The notes beneath the pieces are model-generated. The model did not search any database. It saw only the letters and a program-made list of their open reading frames with translations, and was not told the DNA's origin. From positions 1 through 64,000 of IMG/VR virus record IMGVR_UViG_3300032236_001024: a stretch of DNA of 64,000 bases; one strand, given 5' to 3'. Shown piece after piece: positions 31,162 to 40,985 of the stretch; the first letter of the stretch is position 1, and each line of letters opens with the position of its first letter. Both the position numbers and the translations under genes were made by a program. Origin of the DNA: a virus.

Positions 31162-31941
31162 ATGGCTGTAGAATTAAATTACCCAAAAGAAACATCTTCT
31201 TATAATTCTAGATTGGTATTTAGAAAATATGAAAGACCACGACCTAATTCTCCTGTAACTTCAACAACTGAAGCTACAATACGTTTACCCTTGCCTACAA
31301 CTCTTTCAGATCAGTTTAATATGCAAATTAGTGATGTTCAATTTGATATTTTAGGTAATTTTGGGTCCGCATCTGATATTGCAACTTCAGGTAAAACTAA
31401 ATTGGAACAATATGCTTCTGAAATACGTGGTGGAAGAGGAGCTATCAGTTTAATTAAAGAGATAACTATTGGTGCTGCAGCACTCATGCCGGGAATTTCT
31501 GACACAAAACTTGGTGCTCTTGCTAAATCAGAACTTGGTATAATAAGAAATCCTCACCACACAACACTTTTTGATGGCGTAAGATTAAAAACATATGCAT
31601 TTACATGGAAAATGTCTCCAAAATCTCAAGATGAAGCAAATACTTTAGAAGAAATAGTTAAAAATATTAAGGGATATATGCATCCAGCTATATCTGCTGC
31701 TGGATTCGCTCTTGATTATCCTTCTCTTGCTGAGTTGACATTTGAAGTTGGTGAAAATAAATTAGTTCCTAATGTAAAACCATCTTTCGTAACTTCGTTT
31801 ACAATTAATGGTTCTGCAGGTGGAACCCCAGCTTTTTATAGAGATGGAAAATCTACTATTGTAGAAATGAGTATAGCTTTTCAAGAAATTAACGTTCAAA
31901 CTAGAGAAGATTTTCTAGGCAGACCAGATACAACAGGATAA
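31162..31941 (+). CDS. 48: Baseplate tail-tube cap, gp48-like
   Basis: 259 residues (T4 gp48 is 364). It contains IRLPLPTTLSDQFNMQISDV, NPHHTTLFDGVRLKTYAFTW, KMSPKSQDEANTLEEIVKNI and PSFVTSFTINGSAGGTPAFY, characteristic of T4-like gp48. The protein caps the hub and starts tube assembly. An AGAGG site precedes the ATG. It leads the rightward baseplate unit. Confidence 0.88.
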   Translation: MAVELNYPKETSSYNSRLVFRKYERPRPNSPVTSTTEATIRLPLPTTLSDQFNMQISDVQFDILGNFGSASDIATSGKTKLEQYASEIRGGRGAISLIKEITIGAAALMPGISDTKLGALAKSELGIIRNPHHTTLFDGVRLKTYAFTWKMSPKSQDEANTLEEIVKNIKGYMHPAISAAGFALDYPSLAELTFEVGENKLVPNVKPSFVTSFTINGSAGGTPAFYRDGKSTIVEMSIAFQEINVQTREDFLGRPDTTG

Positions 31942-31944
31942 TAA

Positions 31945-32505
31945 ATGTCTTCATTTAATTATTTTCCAAAAATAACATATAATAATTTGACCTGTATAAA
32001 TCTTTTATCTAAAATATCTATAATTAGAAATTATATGAATTCGCATGATAAATTTTATTCTTATGTTGTGAAAGAAGGCGAACGCCCAGATATTGTTGCC
32101 TATAAACAATATAAGGATTCGTCTTTGGATTGGATAATTTATATTACAAATGATATAATCGATCCTTATACCGGATGGGTTATGGACAGAACAGATTTTA
32201 TTAATTACTTGGAAGACAAATATAATGTAAAGGCAGAAAAACTAACTTCTGTTTCTATACCTTCATCAATTGCATACTATTATTACCAAGGATTGCCTTC
32301 TGATACTGAAGAAGAAATAGCTAGTTATAATTATACAATGACCGCAGAAACTTATGAAATGTTAGGAAGTCCTTCTGGATGGGCTGCGAAAAGCATTTAT
32401 GATTATGAGAATGAAAAAAACGAAGCAAAGAGAACAATAAAAATTCTCCGTCAAGGTTATATTAATGACTTCAAAAAACAATTTAAAGATTTAATTAATG
32501 GCTAA
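31945..32505 (+). CDS. 53: Baseplate wedge protein, gp53-like
   Basis: 186 residues (T4 gp53 is 196). FYSYVVKEGERPDIVAYKQY followed by KDSSLDWIIYITNDIIDPYT is the LysM-like start of T4-like gp53. It joins wedges into the ring around the hub. The next gene (27) overlaps its end by eight bases. Confidence 0.92.
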   Translation: MSSFNYFPKITYNNLTCINLLSKISIIRNYMNSHDKFYSYVVKEGERPDIVAYKQYKDSSLDWIIYITNDIIDPYTGWVMDRTDFINYLEDKYNVKAEKLTSVSIPSSIAYYYYQGLPSDTEEEIASYNYTMTAETYEMLGSPSGWAAKSIYDYENEKNEAKRTIKILRQGYINDFKKQFKDLING

Positions 32506-33862
32506 TTTAAATCCCCTTGAAATAAGATTATCAAAAATTACCATCACAAAATTTGATGGTTCTGATAGACTTGATTTGATTCCTCAATTTGTCGAATTGT
32601 CTGTTTATCAATCCATATTTGAACCTGTGATGAGAGCAGAACTTCTATTGAATGATAACATTGGACTATTTGTTAACTATCCATTCACTGGTGAAGAAGT
32701 TTTAGATATAGAATATCAACAACTTACTGATATTGGTGCTGGCGAATTAGATTCAAAAAGTTTGCAATTTATCATTAAAGGAGTAAGAGAAACTACTTTA
32801 GATGATAGAGCAAGAGCCGTAATGTTTATTGTCGATCTTGTCAGTGTAGAATTTCTTCAAAACGTAAGAAAAATGGTATCACATGCCTACAACGATCTTG
32901 TAGAAAAGATGGCAGAACAAGTATACGACAATTATATCAAGGAAGACACTGATAACAAATTTAAAAAGACAAAAAAATTTACAAAAGAAGAATCTAAAAA
33001 AGTTAGAAGTTTGATTGTTCCTAATCTCAGACCATTTCAAGCTATTCAATGGTTGGCAAAACAAGCTGTGGCTAAAGATACTGATAAAAATTTTCTTTAT
33101 CTTTTTTATGAAGATAATGAAGGATTTAATTTTGTTACCATTCAAAAACTCATCGAAGATGCTCTGAAAGATGCTAAAAATATTGAGGCTGAAAAATACA
33201 AATATATTTCTGATCATGAAATCGAAGATTTGCAAAATGATGATCAGAAATACGCTTTAAAGTTAATTTCAAATATTATAAACAATAAACGTTTCTCGTC
33301 AATAGAAAAGATTGCTGGAGGTTATTTTCAAAATGAACTTTTTGAAATAAGTTTACTTCAAAAAAGTTATAATAGCACTCCTGCAGAACTTCAAAAAGAA
33401 GAATCTAAAGATAATCATTTGGGAGCATATCCACTCAATACGGATGGGTATATAGATTACGTTAAAAATCAAAAAGAAAAAACGGAATATTCAAATCGTA
33501 TTCGTTATTTAATTAATAATTATGAAGATTTGGAAGAAGGTAATAGAACACAACCTCAATATCGTTCAAAATTTGGTAATGCTACTAAATATCTATATGC
33601 TCTAAACCAATTAGATTACACCATTACTGTTCCTGCAAACATGAAATTGAAGGCTGGTCAGATAATTTATTGTGATATTCCAGAAATGCACGGATTTAAT
33701 GAAGTCAATCAAGACAAATATGTTTCTGGGTTTTTTATTATTACAGAAGTAAAACAAGTCATGAGTTTTGGAAATAAGGTGGCTACATCATTAAGAATAA
33801 ACAAAGACGGATATTTAAGCAAATTGGATAAAACTACTTACAACCTTGGAACAGCACAATAA
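32498..33862 (+). CDS. 27: Baseplate hub protein, gp27-like
   Basis: 454 residues (T4 gp27 is 391). PLEIRLSKITITKFDGSDRL, LIPQFVELSVYQSIFEPVMR and AELLLNDNIGLFVNYPFTGE are the N-terminal tube-like domain of gp27. A charged middle insertion rich in Lys/Glu follows. gp27 forms the trimeric cup that carries the gp5 spike, and the gp5 gene follows with a one-base overlap. Confidence 0.93.
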   Translation: MANLNPLEIRLSKITITKFDGSDRLDLIPQFVELSVYQSIFEPVMRAELLLNDNIGLFVNYPFTGEEVLDIEYQQLTDIGAGELDSKSLQFIIKGVRETTLDDRARAVMFIVDLVSVEFLQNVRKMVSHAYNDLVEKMAEQVYDNYIKEDTDNKFKKTKKFTKEESKKVRSLIVPNLRPFQAIQWLAKQAVAKDTDKNFLYLFYEDNEGFNFVTIQKLIEDALKDAKNIEAEKYKYISDHEIEDLQNDDQKYALKLISNIINNKRFSSIEKIAGGYFQNELFEISLLQKSYNSTPAELQKEESKDNHLGAYPLNTDGYIDYVKNQKEKTEYSNRIRYLINNYEDLEEGNRTQPQYRSKFGNATKYLYALNQLDYTITVPANMKLKAGQIIYCDIPEMHGFNEVNQDKYVSGFFIITEVKQVMSFGNKVATSLRINKDGYLSKLDKTTYNLGTAQ

Positions 33863-34821
33863 TGATGATGGATGATTTTTATGGCGATAAATTTAGATGG
33901 TTTGTTGGCGTTGTCAAAGACATTGGCGACGACAGATCACGAGTACGTGTTAGAATATTTGGTATTCATCATACTGAAGATGTGACTAAAGTATCTGATG
34001 GCGATCTTCCTTGGGCTCTTGTTTTATATCCAACGACTGGCGGTCAGACAACTGCAGGGAATGCTAGTCATAATTTAATGCCGGGAGCTTGGGTAGTAGG
34101 GTTTTTCTGTGATGGAATTGATTCGCAACAGCCAATAGTGTTTGGAGTAATCAATGGTGGTATGGAATCAATAAACTCCTCACCAAAACAAAACACAAAT
34201 GTAAATCCATTGTCGCCAAATCAATCTTCTTCAACTCCTTCTTCTACCGTAAATGATTCTACAGGAAGTCCAACAACCACACAATTGAGTGGTGATAGTA
34301 ATGTCCAGAAAGTTTATAACTATTTTTGGGAAAAAATAAAGCAAGAAGGTAAAGTTACTGGCGATTTAAAATGTATTGTAGCTGCTATTTGTGGTAACTT
34401 ACAAGGAGAATCTGGGCAAAGTATTGACCCCCAAGCCTATAATGGTAACGACAAAGGCGAACCATCATATGGAATTGCTCAGTGGAGAGCAGGTAAATAT
34501 GATAGATATACTCCTTTATTAAAGTTTTGTGGGATAACTGCTGAAGTAAAACCACCCAATCTTCCTCCTCTTGAGAAGCAATTAGATTTTATGTGGCACG
34601 AACTACAAACATCAGAAAGATCAGCATATAATAAATTGATTACTTCCACGACTATTCAAGATGCTGTAGCTGGAATGATTTATTTTGAAAGAGATGATTC
34701 TTATAAAAAAATTAGTGGCGGATGGACTGTTGATAGAAAAGCTAGTAGTTACACTAGAAAATTAGAAAATGCAAGAAAAATACTTTCTTCTTTATCATTT
34801 ACAGGAACTCCTTCATCATGA
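33862..34821 (+). CDS. 5: Spike OB-fold plus tail lysozyme, gp5-like N-terminal part
   Basis: 319 residues. Residues 8-100 are the gp5 OB fold (RWFVGVVKDIGDDRSRVRVR, then DLPWALVLYPT and WVVGFFCDG). A Ser/Thr/Pro linker (105-145) follows. Residues 148-310 resemble the phage tail lysozyme domain: IVAAICGNLQGESGQSIDPQ (Glu183 likely catalytic), SYGIAQWRAGKY and EKQLDFMWHEL. Unlike T4 gp5 there is no triple beta-helix; that part is in the gene at 35202. It probably bores the peptidoglycan during contraction. Confidence 0.87.
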   Translation: MMMDDFYGDKFRWFVGVVKDIGDDRSRVRVRIFGIHHTEDVTKVSDGDLPWALVLYPTTGGQTTAGNASHNLMPGAWVVGFFCDGIDSQQPIVFGVINGGMESINSSPKQNTNVNPLSPNQSSSTPSSTVNDSTGSPTTTQLSGDSNVQKVYNYFWEKIKQEGKVTGDLKCIVAAICGNLQGESGQSIDPQAYNGNDKGEPSYGIAQWRAGKYDRYTPLLKFCGITAEVKPPNLPPLEKQLDFMWHELQTSERSAYNKLITSTTIQDAVAGMIYFERDDSYKKISGGWTVDRKASSYTRKLENARKILSSLSFTGTPSS

Positions 34822-35198
34822 ATTTAATGTCAACTTCCGCTCTCACATTTTATAAAAATTTAACTTTTAATTTCTCGAATACATTGAGAAATGAGTCAAT
34901 AAATTTAGAAGACTATGCGTCTAGCGGATATGTAATAGATATTAATGGGGAAATATATTCATCTGGTTCAGTTGGGGGTGATTCAGCAACAGTCATTATT
35001 ATTGGTGGGTCTGATAGGTTTATCAATGAAAAAGCAAATAGACTTGAATCTACATTTTACATGAGTGAACCTCAAAAGCTAACTCTATATAAAGTTATAA
35101 GAGAACTTTCAATGAAAATTGATAGTGCAAATATAACCAGCGATAACGATAAATTGGAACAATCATTATGCGCTCTCTACAGAAATTATTGTGGGTAA
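34818..35198 (+). CDS. Small spike-region protein, degenerate amidase-like
   Basis: 126 residues, starting on the ATGA overlap with the gp5-like gene. SGYVIDINGEIYSSGSVGGD, then ATVIIIGGSDRF and FYMSEPQKLTLYKVI, follows the pattern of the T7-lysozyme/Amidase_2 fold (GYHFVIxRDGTV, SIGVCLVGG, FTPAQ). The zinc-binding His residues of that family are absent. It may be a structural or inhibitory derivative, or an unrelated hub protein. Position between spike genes supports a virion role. Confidence 0.45.
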   Translation: MNLMSTSALTFYKNLTFNFSNTLRNESINLEDYASSGYVIDINGEIYSSGSVGGDSATVIIIGGSDRFINEKANRLESTFYMSEPQKLTLYKVIRELSMKIDSANITSDNDKLEQSLCALYRNYCG

Positions 35199-35201
35199 TA
35201 A

Positions 35202-37292
35202 ATGTCAATAGATAAATTTACAGATAATCCAGAATATGTTAAGAAAATTACTAACAGAGATGGTTCTGGATTAAGTAAGAGTGTTGCTCCTCAACATATT
35301 GATGGAACTGGCAATCCTATTCCTTACTATGAAGTATCCGTAAAAGAAAAACCTGGTCATGCTTCTGATACAACTATTACTCATACAGGACCAGGTGCTG
35401 GCGTATCAACAGGCATAGGAAAATCTACAGACATGCAAGGATTCGTTTCCACTACAGGAAACAGAATCATGTTGGACAATACTTTTGGTTCTGACACTAT
35501 TGTTCTGCAGCATCATTCAGGCGCAACTATAATGATTGACGCTGACGGTTCAATCCATATGATATCTTCTGGTAAAAAAGGTGTTGGTATGGTGGCTCCA
35601 AAAGGAGACGGAACTGTATATGCCAAAAATCATCTTATTCTCAAAGCAGATGGTAAACTAACAATCGAAACAGATGGTGATCTTGATATTAATGTTGGTG
35701 GCGCACTTTCTCTCCATGTTAAAGGTGATATGCACACATATGTTGAAGGATCAATTGAAGAATTTACAGATGGGGCTAAAGTAACTGAAGTTGTCAAGGA
35801 TATGAGTCATACAGTTGGTGGTGACAACAGAATAACCGTTGCTGGTAACATGCACACGCAAGTTACTGGACAAAAAGAAATTGATGTTGGTAAAGATACT
35901 TTTATTCGTTCTGACAAGAATACACTCATCGCAACTCAAGAAACCATGAAGATTATGTCTATTGGTGACATGAGCCATGATACAAAAGCTAAGTTTACGA
36001 CAAAATCAGAAGATGATATGACGCATGAGACCAAAGCAAACTATGCTGTAAAGATCGAAGGTGACGCAACTTTTGATAATAAAGGAACCAATACACTTAA
36101 ATCAGATGGCAATATATCAATCAATACTCAAGGAATGGTATTAGCTAAAGCTGCTGATGCAGTCAGTATAGAAACTCAAGACAATTTTGATCTTAAAGCT
36201 ACTGGCGATACAAAGTTATCAGTTGGTGGAGATTTTAATATTGATACAGATGGTGATCTTATCACTAAATCTGGTGGAGCAACTAGTATTGAAACTCAAG
36301 GAACATTTGACGCAAAATCTGAAGATGATATGAAATTATCATCTGGTGCAATCATGTCAATACAATCAACTGGTGTTGCAGATTTTAGATCATCATCGAC
36401 TGATATTGATGCTGGCGATCCTTCACCTTCTTCACCAAATAGTCCGTCTCCTTTAGAACCAAATGAGGCTGATCCAGCAAACGATACTTCGGATATTAAG
36501 GAGGCACCAAAGGCGCAATATCCACCAGCTGAAACTATTGTAGATAATATGACTACTATTCGTGAGGCTCCAGATTTTCCAAAGAATGCTAAGAGAATGT
36601 CTAAAGGCGAATTCTCACTTTATAAAAATGAAGGAAATACACCAAATCCAAAAGCAGAGGAAGCAGCTTCACCAAATCAAGGTGCAGGCGCACCACCAGT
36701 TATTTCAGGTGGCGACATGGGAGAACCTCAAGCAATTGGAGCTTATGATAAATCTTCGTCTGTATCAAATTCATTTATGGCAGAAAAAAATCCATTGCCA
36801 ATGCCAGCATCTATCTATAATACCAATGAAAAAATATCAAAGCATGTAACTGTTGGTCAAATACTAGGATTGCGTTCAGTTCCTGTTGGAGAACAAAAAG
36901 CTATTATAACAGAAGCAATGCATGTGGCATGGAATATTATTGATCCTCTTATTGAAAAATATGGCGCAAGAGTACAAATAACATCTTGGTATAGAAGTAA
37001 CTCAGGTAATCATGCTAAGGGCGGGGCTGTAGATTTACGTTGTTCTAATAAAAATGATGTACAGACAACATCAGAAATAGCAGCATTCGTGAGAGATAAT
37101 CTTCCATACAGTAAGATTTTGTTAGAAAAAAATGATAGCCCAGGAATTCATGTTCATGTGGAATCTGCACAAGCAGGAAATGCTGGTGGAGGAACAGTAA
37201 TAACATGTTCTGATCCAAAATGCGAATCTAGTGTTTCTGGAATACAGTTACAGTATGCAGTTGCAGCATTAGAAGGAAGAACATATGGCTAG
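35202..37292 (+). CDS. Spike needle (beta-helix) fused to an M15-type peptidase
   Basis: 696 residues. Residues 60-410 carry gp5-C/VgrG-like beta-helix repeats (DGKLTIETDGDLDINVGGAL, HTVGGDNRITVAGNMHT and many SxxDM/TxxEGD units). A Pro/Ser/Asn linker (410-540) leads to a C-terminal domain with WYRSNSGNHAKGGAVDLR (His604, Asp611) and GIHVHVES (His650, His652), the zinc-binding signature of M15 peptidoglycan peptidases. It thus supplies the needle absent from the gp5-like gene plus a second wall-cutting activity. Domain boundaries are estimates. Confidence 0.85.
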   Translation: MSIDKFTDNPEYVKKITNRDGSGLSKSVAPQHIDGTGNPIPYYEVSVKEKPGHASDTTITHTGPGAGVSTGIGKSTDMQGFVSTTGNRIMLDNTFGSDTIVLQHHSGATIMIDADGSIHMISSGKKGVGMVAPKGDGTVYAKNHLILKADGKLTIETDGDLDINVGGALSLHVKGDMHTYVEGSIEEFTDGAKVTEVVKDMSHTVGGDNRITVAGNMHTQVTGQKEIDVGKDTFIRSDKNTLIATQETMKIMSIGDMSHDTKAKFTTKSEDDMTHETKANYAVKIEGDATFDNKGTNTLKSDGNISINTQGMVLAKAADAVSIETQDNFDLKATGDTKLSVGGDFNIDTDGDLITKSGGATSIETQGTFDAKSEDDMKLSSGAIMSIQSTGVADFRSSSTDIDAGDPSPSSPNSPSPLEPNEADPANDTSDIKEAPKAQYPPAETIVDNMTTIREAPDFPKNAKRMSKGEFSLYKNEGNTPNPKAEEAASPNQGAGAPPVISGGDMGEPQAIGAYDKSSSVSNSFMAEKNPLPMPASIYNTNEKISKHVTVGQILGLRSVPVGEQKAIITEAMHVAWNIIDPLIEKYGARVQITSWYRSNSGNHAKGGAVDLRCSNKNDVQTTSEIAAFVRDNLPYSKILLEKNDSPGIHVHVESAQAGNAGGGTVITCSDPKCESSVSGIQLQYAVAALEGRTYG

Positions 37293-38796
37293 TTCATGGG
37301 ATTCAAATGGCAATTCAACTGGAGAAACATCAAATCCAGATATGAACAAAGATACGGCTGCGTATACACAAGTAGGTATGTATAACAACCCAGGTTTCTT
37401 TGGTGATCAATCTATGAAAAATTCTAATGCTGCATTTAATAAAGCAGTTGATATGAGTTCTTCAGTTTCTGGGTTTGGTTCATATTTACAACAACAAAAA
37501 GCACCTTCAAATTATCAAAGAACACCAACAAATTATCTTCTTGTTGATAGAGAAAAAGATGCAATTGCTATAAAATCAAAAGAATTGGCTACATATGGCG
37601 TTGTTCCTGTAGATGTTTTGACTCATTTCTTTTATATTTTAGCTGCGATAGAAAATCAAACAGATATGATTCATATTGCAAAAGTTGTTGGAATACCAGA
37701 ATTGGAAAGCAACATATACATCCGTAATATTATCAAGGTTCTTGGAATAAAAGATATTTACAAGGTAGGATATTTGGCTAATGGAGTATCGTCTGTAATC
37801 AATACTTTTGCGTATAAGTATGCAAATGCTTCTACAGCTTCAAATCCATATAATACAAGTTTTGGTGATGTTGCACAAGCACAAGATTTGGCAAGATCGT
37901 TAGGAATACTTGGTCCCATACTAGTATCTGCAGCTACTAATTTGAACAGCGACACCAGTATTTTGAGAAATACCCCAAATATTTCCTCTTCTGCTATTAA
38001 TCAAACTATAAATTACGCTTTAAAATTGGCATCTGGTTCTTCTACAGGTCTTTCGCCATCTGCATTGACAAATCCATCATCAAATATTGGTCAACTGGCG
38101 TCTAAAGTTGGTTCTACTGTAATTAAAAGTTTATTAAGTTCTCCATCTCTTGGAGGATCATTAAATTCTTTTGGAAGTATGGGATCAGTTGCAGCTGGAC
38201 CATTATTAGAACAAGTTGGTGGGTTTGCAATAGGAAACTTTATGTCTGAGCTTATAACTGGCAAGAGAATACCAACACAAAAAATTGCCAATAATCCTTC
38301 TCTCAGACCACCATCATATCAGGGTAAAGCATTCTTTGGCGAAACACCATGTGCTCTTCCAGCTGTAGATCAATTATTTTGTAGAAAAGTAGGATCATTC
38401 GGCAATGCTGCTGGTGGTAGTGGCACGGATTCGTTTGGTATGCAAAATTTTGCTTCGTATGGCGGAACATCTGATATATCTTCGGTAATCACAAGAATGG
38501 TTTCAGGATCGTCAAATATACCAAGTCCAACTACGTATTATGGGCAAAACATGAACCAGATGATTAGTAATGTCTGTAATGTTTTAAATGTACCAACCAA
38601 TTCTTCAATTGAAATGAGAAGATCAGACAACTCAATTCCATTTTTCATTGGATTGAGTGCAGCTATTGCTGGCGAATCCTTTAGTCCATTTGGTTCAAAA
38701 CCTATTTCTGAAGGATGGAAACTAGCTTCATCAACATCAAACGATATTCAAAGATATAATCCACAATACCTCAACGCATGTAGAACATCATTATAA
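37285..38796 (+). CDS. Baseplate-region structural protein of unknown function
   Basis: 503 residues, overlapping the needle gene by eight bases. Rich in Ser/Asn/Gly, with a defined helical segment (VPVDVLTHFFYILAAIENQT, then IYIRNIIKVLGIKDIYKVGY) and a conserved-looking motif KAFFGETPCALPAVDQLFCR. No enzyme motif or membrane segment. It lies between hub/spike genes and wedge gene 25, so it is probably a hub-associated or ejected virion protein. I do not recognise the family by name. Confidence 0.6.
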   Translation: MASSWDSNGNSTGETSNPDMNKDTAAYTQVGMYNNPGFFGDQSMKNSNAAFNKAVDMSSSVSGFGSYLQQQKAPSNYQRTPTNYLLVDREKDAIAIKSKELATYGVVPVDVLTHFFYILAAIENQTDMIHIAKVVGIPELESNIYIRNIIKVLGIKDIYKVGYLANGVSSVINTFAYKYANASTASNPYNTSFGDVAQAQDLARSLGILGPILVSAATNLNSDTSILRNTPNISSSAINQTINYALKLASGSSTGLSPSALTNPSSNIGQLASKVGSTVIKSLLSSPSLGGSLNSFGSMGSVAAGPLLEQVGGFAIGNFMSELITGKRIPTQKIANNPSLRPPSYQGKAFFGETPCALPAVDQLFCRKVGSFGNAAGGSGTDSFGMQNFASYGGTSDISSVITRMVSGSSNIPSPTTYYGQNMNQMISNVCNVLNVPTNSSIEMRRSDNSIPFFIGLSAAIAGESFSPFGSKPISEGWKLASSTSNDIQRYNPQYLNACRTSL

Positions 38797-38804
38797 ATAA
38801 TAAA

Positions 38805-39194
38805 ATGACAACACAAAACATTTATTCGGACCTCACTACTAATTTTACGACACATCCAATTAAGGGTGATCTAATCTTATTGTCTAATGCAGATGCAGTG
38901 AAGCGTTCTATTATCAATCTGATGTATACAGAACCATATGAAAGATTTTTTAGCCCAAATATTGGGGCTGGTTTAAAATCATATTTGTTTGAAAATATCA
39001 GTCAAGATACTGAATTTATGATAAAAGAAAAAATAAAAGAAGTCATAACTAATTTTGAACCAAGAGCAAATTTGATAAATGTTTCTGTGAAAGCCGTTCC
39101 CGATCAAAATTTATATACTGCTTCTATTGTGTTTTCTATAGTTAATAGTATTAATCCAATAACTCTAGAAGTTATATTACAAAGAGTAAGGTAA
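38805..39194 (+). CDS. 25: Baseplate wedge protein, gp25-like
   Basis: 129 residues (T4 gp25 is 132). SDLTTNFTTHPIKGDLILLS, AVKRSIINLMYTEPYERFFS and PNIGAGLKSYLFE are the gp25/lysozyme-like wedge signature shared by contractile systems. It binds the sheath initiation site. The next gene, 6, overlaps by one base; gp25, gp6 and gp7 form the core wedge bundle. Confidence 0.95.
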   Translation: MTTQNIYSDLTTNFTTHPIKGDLILLSNADAVKRSIINLMYTEPYERFFSPNIGAGLKSYLFENISQDTEFMIKEKIKEVITNFEPRANLINVSVKAVPDQNLYTASIVFSIVNSINPITLEVILQRVR

Positions 39195-40984
39195 TGGCAA
39201 ATACAGGTTTTCTTTCAGTATCTGATGCTAGTTTTGATGGGATCAAACAGAACCTAAAAAACTTTCTAAAAGGCAAAACTGAATTTCAAGACTATAATTT
39301 TGAAGGTTCAAACCTTAACGCTATGTTAGATGTTCTTTCATATAACACTTATATGAATTCATTTTATCTGAACATGGTCGGAAGCGAAATGTTTCTCGAT
39401 ACAGCACAAATGAGACAGTCTGCAGTTTCACATGCAAAAGAATTGAATTATTTACCAAGATCAAGAACATCTGCCAGAGCTTTAGTGACCATGACTATTA
39501 ATACTGGAACAGACATTCCTTCATTTTTAGTAGTCCCAGAAAATTATACTTTAAGAGCAACTATAGATCAGAAGAATCTTGATTTTACCACAGACGAAGA
39601 TATATTGGTATTCAATAACAATGGTGTTTATTCTACTGGTCCAATATATGTATATGAAGGTAAAATTGTAACAGAATATTTTACAGTTGTTGATTCTAGT
39701 ACAAAATATATTTTACAATCTGAAAATATTGATACAAATAGTATTAAAGTTACTATTATAAATTCAGATACAGATTCCTCAAATACTGCATATTCATACA
39801 CCGAAAGTCTTTTAGGATTGACTTCTGCATCAGAAGTCTATTTCTTACAAGGATATGGAGAAAATCAATATGAGATTGTATTTGGTGATGGAATTTCTGG
39901 GAAGAAATTGACCAATGGAAATATAGTAAAAGTAAAATATAGATCAACTAATGGTGAATTAGGTAACAGAGTTTCCAATTTTTCTGTTACAAGAAAGATA
40001 GATGATCTTTATAATGTTTCTGTCTCTACTAATGTTGTAGCAACAGATGGGTCTGAAAGAGAAGAAACAGAGTCTATTAAATTCTATTCACCTAGACATT
40101 TTGCTACTCAAAATAGAGCAGTAATAAAAGAAGATTACATAACACTTATTAGAAATAAGTTTCCTCAGATTAAAACTTTGGGTGTATATGGAGGTGAGAA
40201 CGCCGATCCACCTCAATACGGAAAAGTTATTATAACACCAATTCCATATGGGTCAATACCTTTTGTCTCTTCTCAGTTAAAACAATCTATAATTGATTAT
40301 TTGATGACAAAAACATTAACTACAGAGCCTATAATACGTGACCCAGAATATCTTTATCTTAAGATATCTACCAATGTTTCTTATAATCCAACTTTGACTG
40401 AAAAAACTTCAAATCAATTGATATCGGATATCACACAAAAAATTCAAAATTATGATAGTTTATATTTGACTGAATTTGGAAATGATTTTAGAAAATCAAA
40501 ATTATCATCTATGATAGATTCTGTCGATGGATCGATAGTAAGTAATGATACAATTATTAGAATGATTTATAAAATTACACCTGTTCAGGGTATTTCACAG
40601 AGGTATGATTTCTCATTCTCAAATCCTCTATATAGACCATTTTTAGTTGCGTATCAATCTTCAGAAGAAGAAGTAATACAAAGTAATACATTCTCATATG
40701 TTAAGAATGACTACTTGTACGAAAATGTACTCATAACAGATGATGGCATGGGTAATTTAAGAATTTGTTATACTTATGCTGGTGCTAGAGTTGTTCTTGT
40801 AGATTCTATCGGCACTGTGGATTATGCTACTGGTAAAATGTCATTTGACATTAATCCATATAGCTATAACCAGTCGATAGATTTTTATGCAATTCCAAAT
40901 ACAGCAGATATTACAGTAAATGAAAGTAAATTCTTAAGAATAGATTATAGCAAAATTGTTGTTCTCATGAATCCAGTAGCATAA
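39194..40984 (+). CDS. 6: Baseplate wedge protein, gp6-like
   Basis: 596 residues (T4 gp6 is 660). FLKGKTEFQDYNFEGSNLNA, MLDVLSYNTYMNSFYLNMV, SEMFLDTAQMRQSAVSHAKE and LNYLPRSRTSARA are typical of the gp6/BaseplateJ wedge family. gp6 dimers form the ring that carries the wedges. Follows gene 25 as in many T4-like phages. Confidence 0.95.
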   Translation: MANTGFLSVSDASFDGIKQNLKNFLKGKTEFQDYNFEGSNLNAMLDVLSYNTYMNSFYLNMVGSEMFLDTAQMRQSAVSHAKELNYLPRSRTSARALVTMTINTGTDIPSFLVVPENYTLRATIDQKNLDFTTDEDILVFNNNGVYSTGPIYVYEGKIVTEYFTVVDSSTKYILQSENIDTNSIKVTIINSDTDSSNTAYSYTESLLGLTSASEVYFLQGYGENQYEIVFGDGISGKKLTNGNIVKVKYRSTNGELGNRVSNFSVTRKIDDLYNVSVSTNVVATDGSEREETESIKFYSPRHFATQNRAVIKEDYITLIRNKFPQIKTLGVYGGENADPPQYGKVIITPIPYGSIPFVSSQLKQSIIDYLMTKTLTTEPIIRDPEYLYLKISTNVSYNPTLTEKTSNQLISDITQKIQNYDSLYLTEFGNDFRKSKLSSMIDSVDGSIVSNDTIIRMIYKITPVQGISQRYDFSFSNPLYRPFLVAYQSSEEEVIQSNTFSYVKNDYLYENVLITDDGMGNLRICYTYAGARVVLVDSIGTVDYATGKMSFDINPYSYNQSIDFYAIPNTADITVNESKFLRIDYSKIVVLMNPVA

Positions 40985-40985
40985 A

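Noticed and set aside
38792-38799. TATAAATA before gene 25
   Set aside because: It overlaps the stop codon of the 503-aa gene and its predicted start coincides with the gene 25 ATG, leaving no leader; probably chance in AT-rich sequence.
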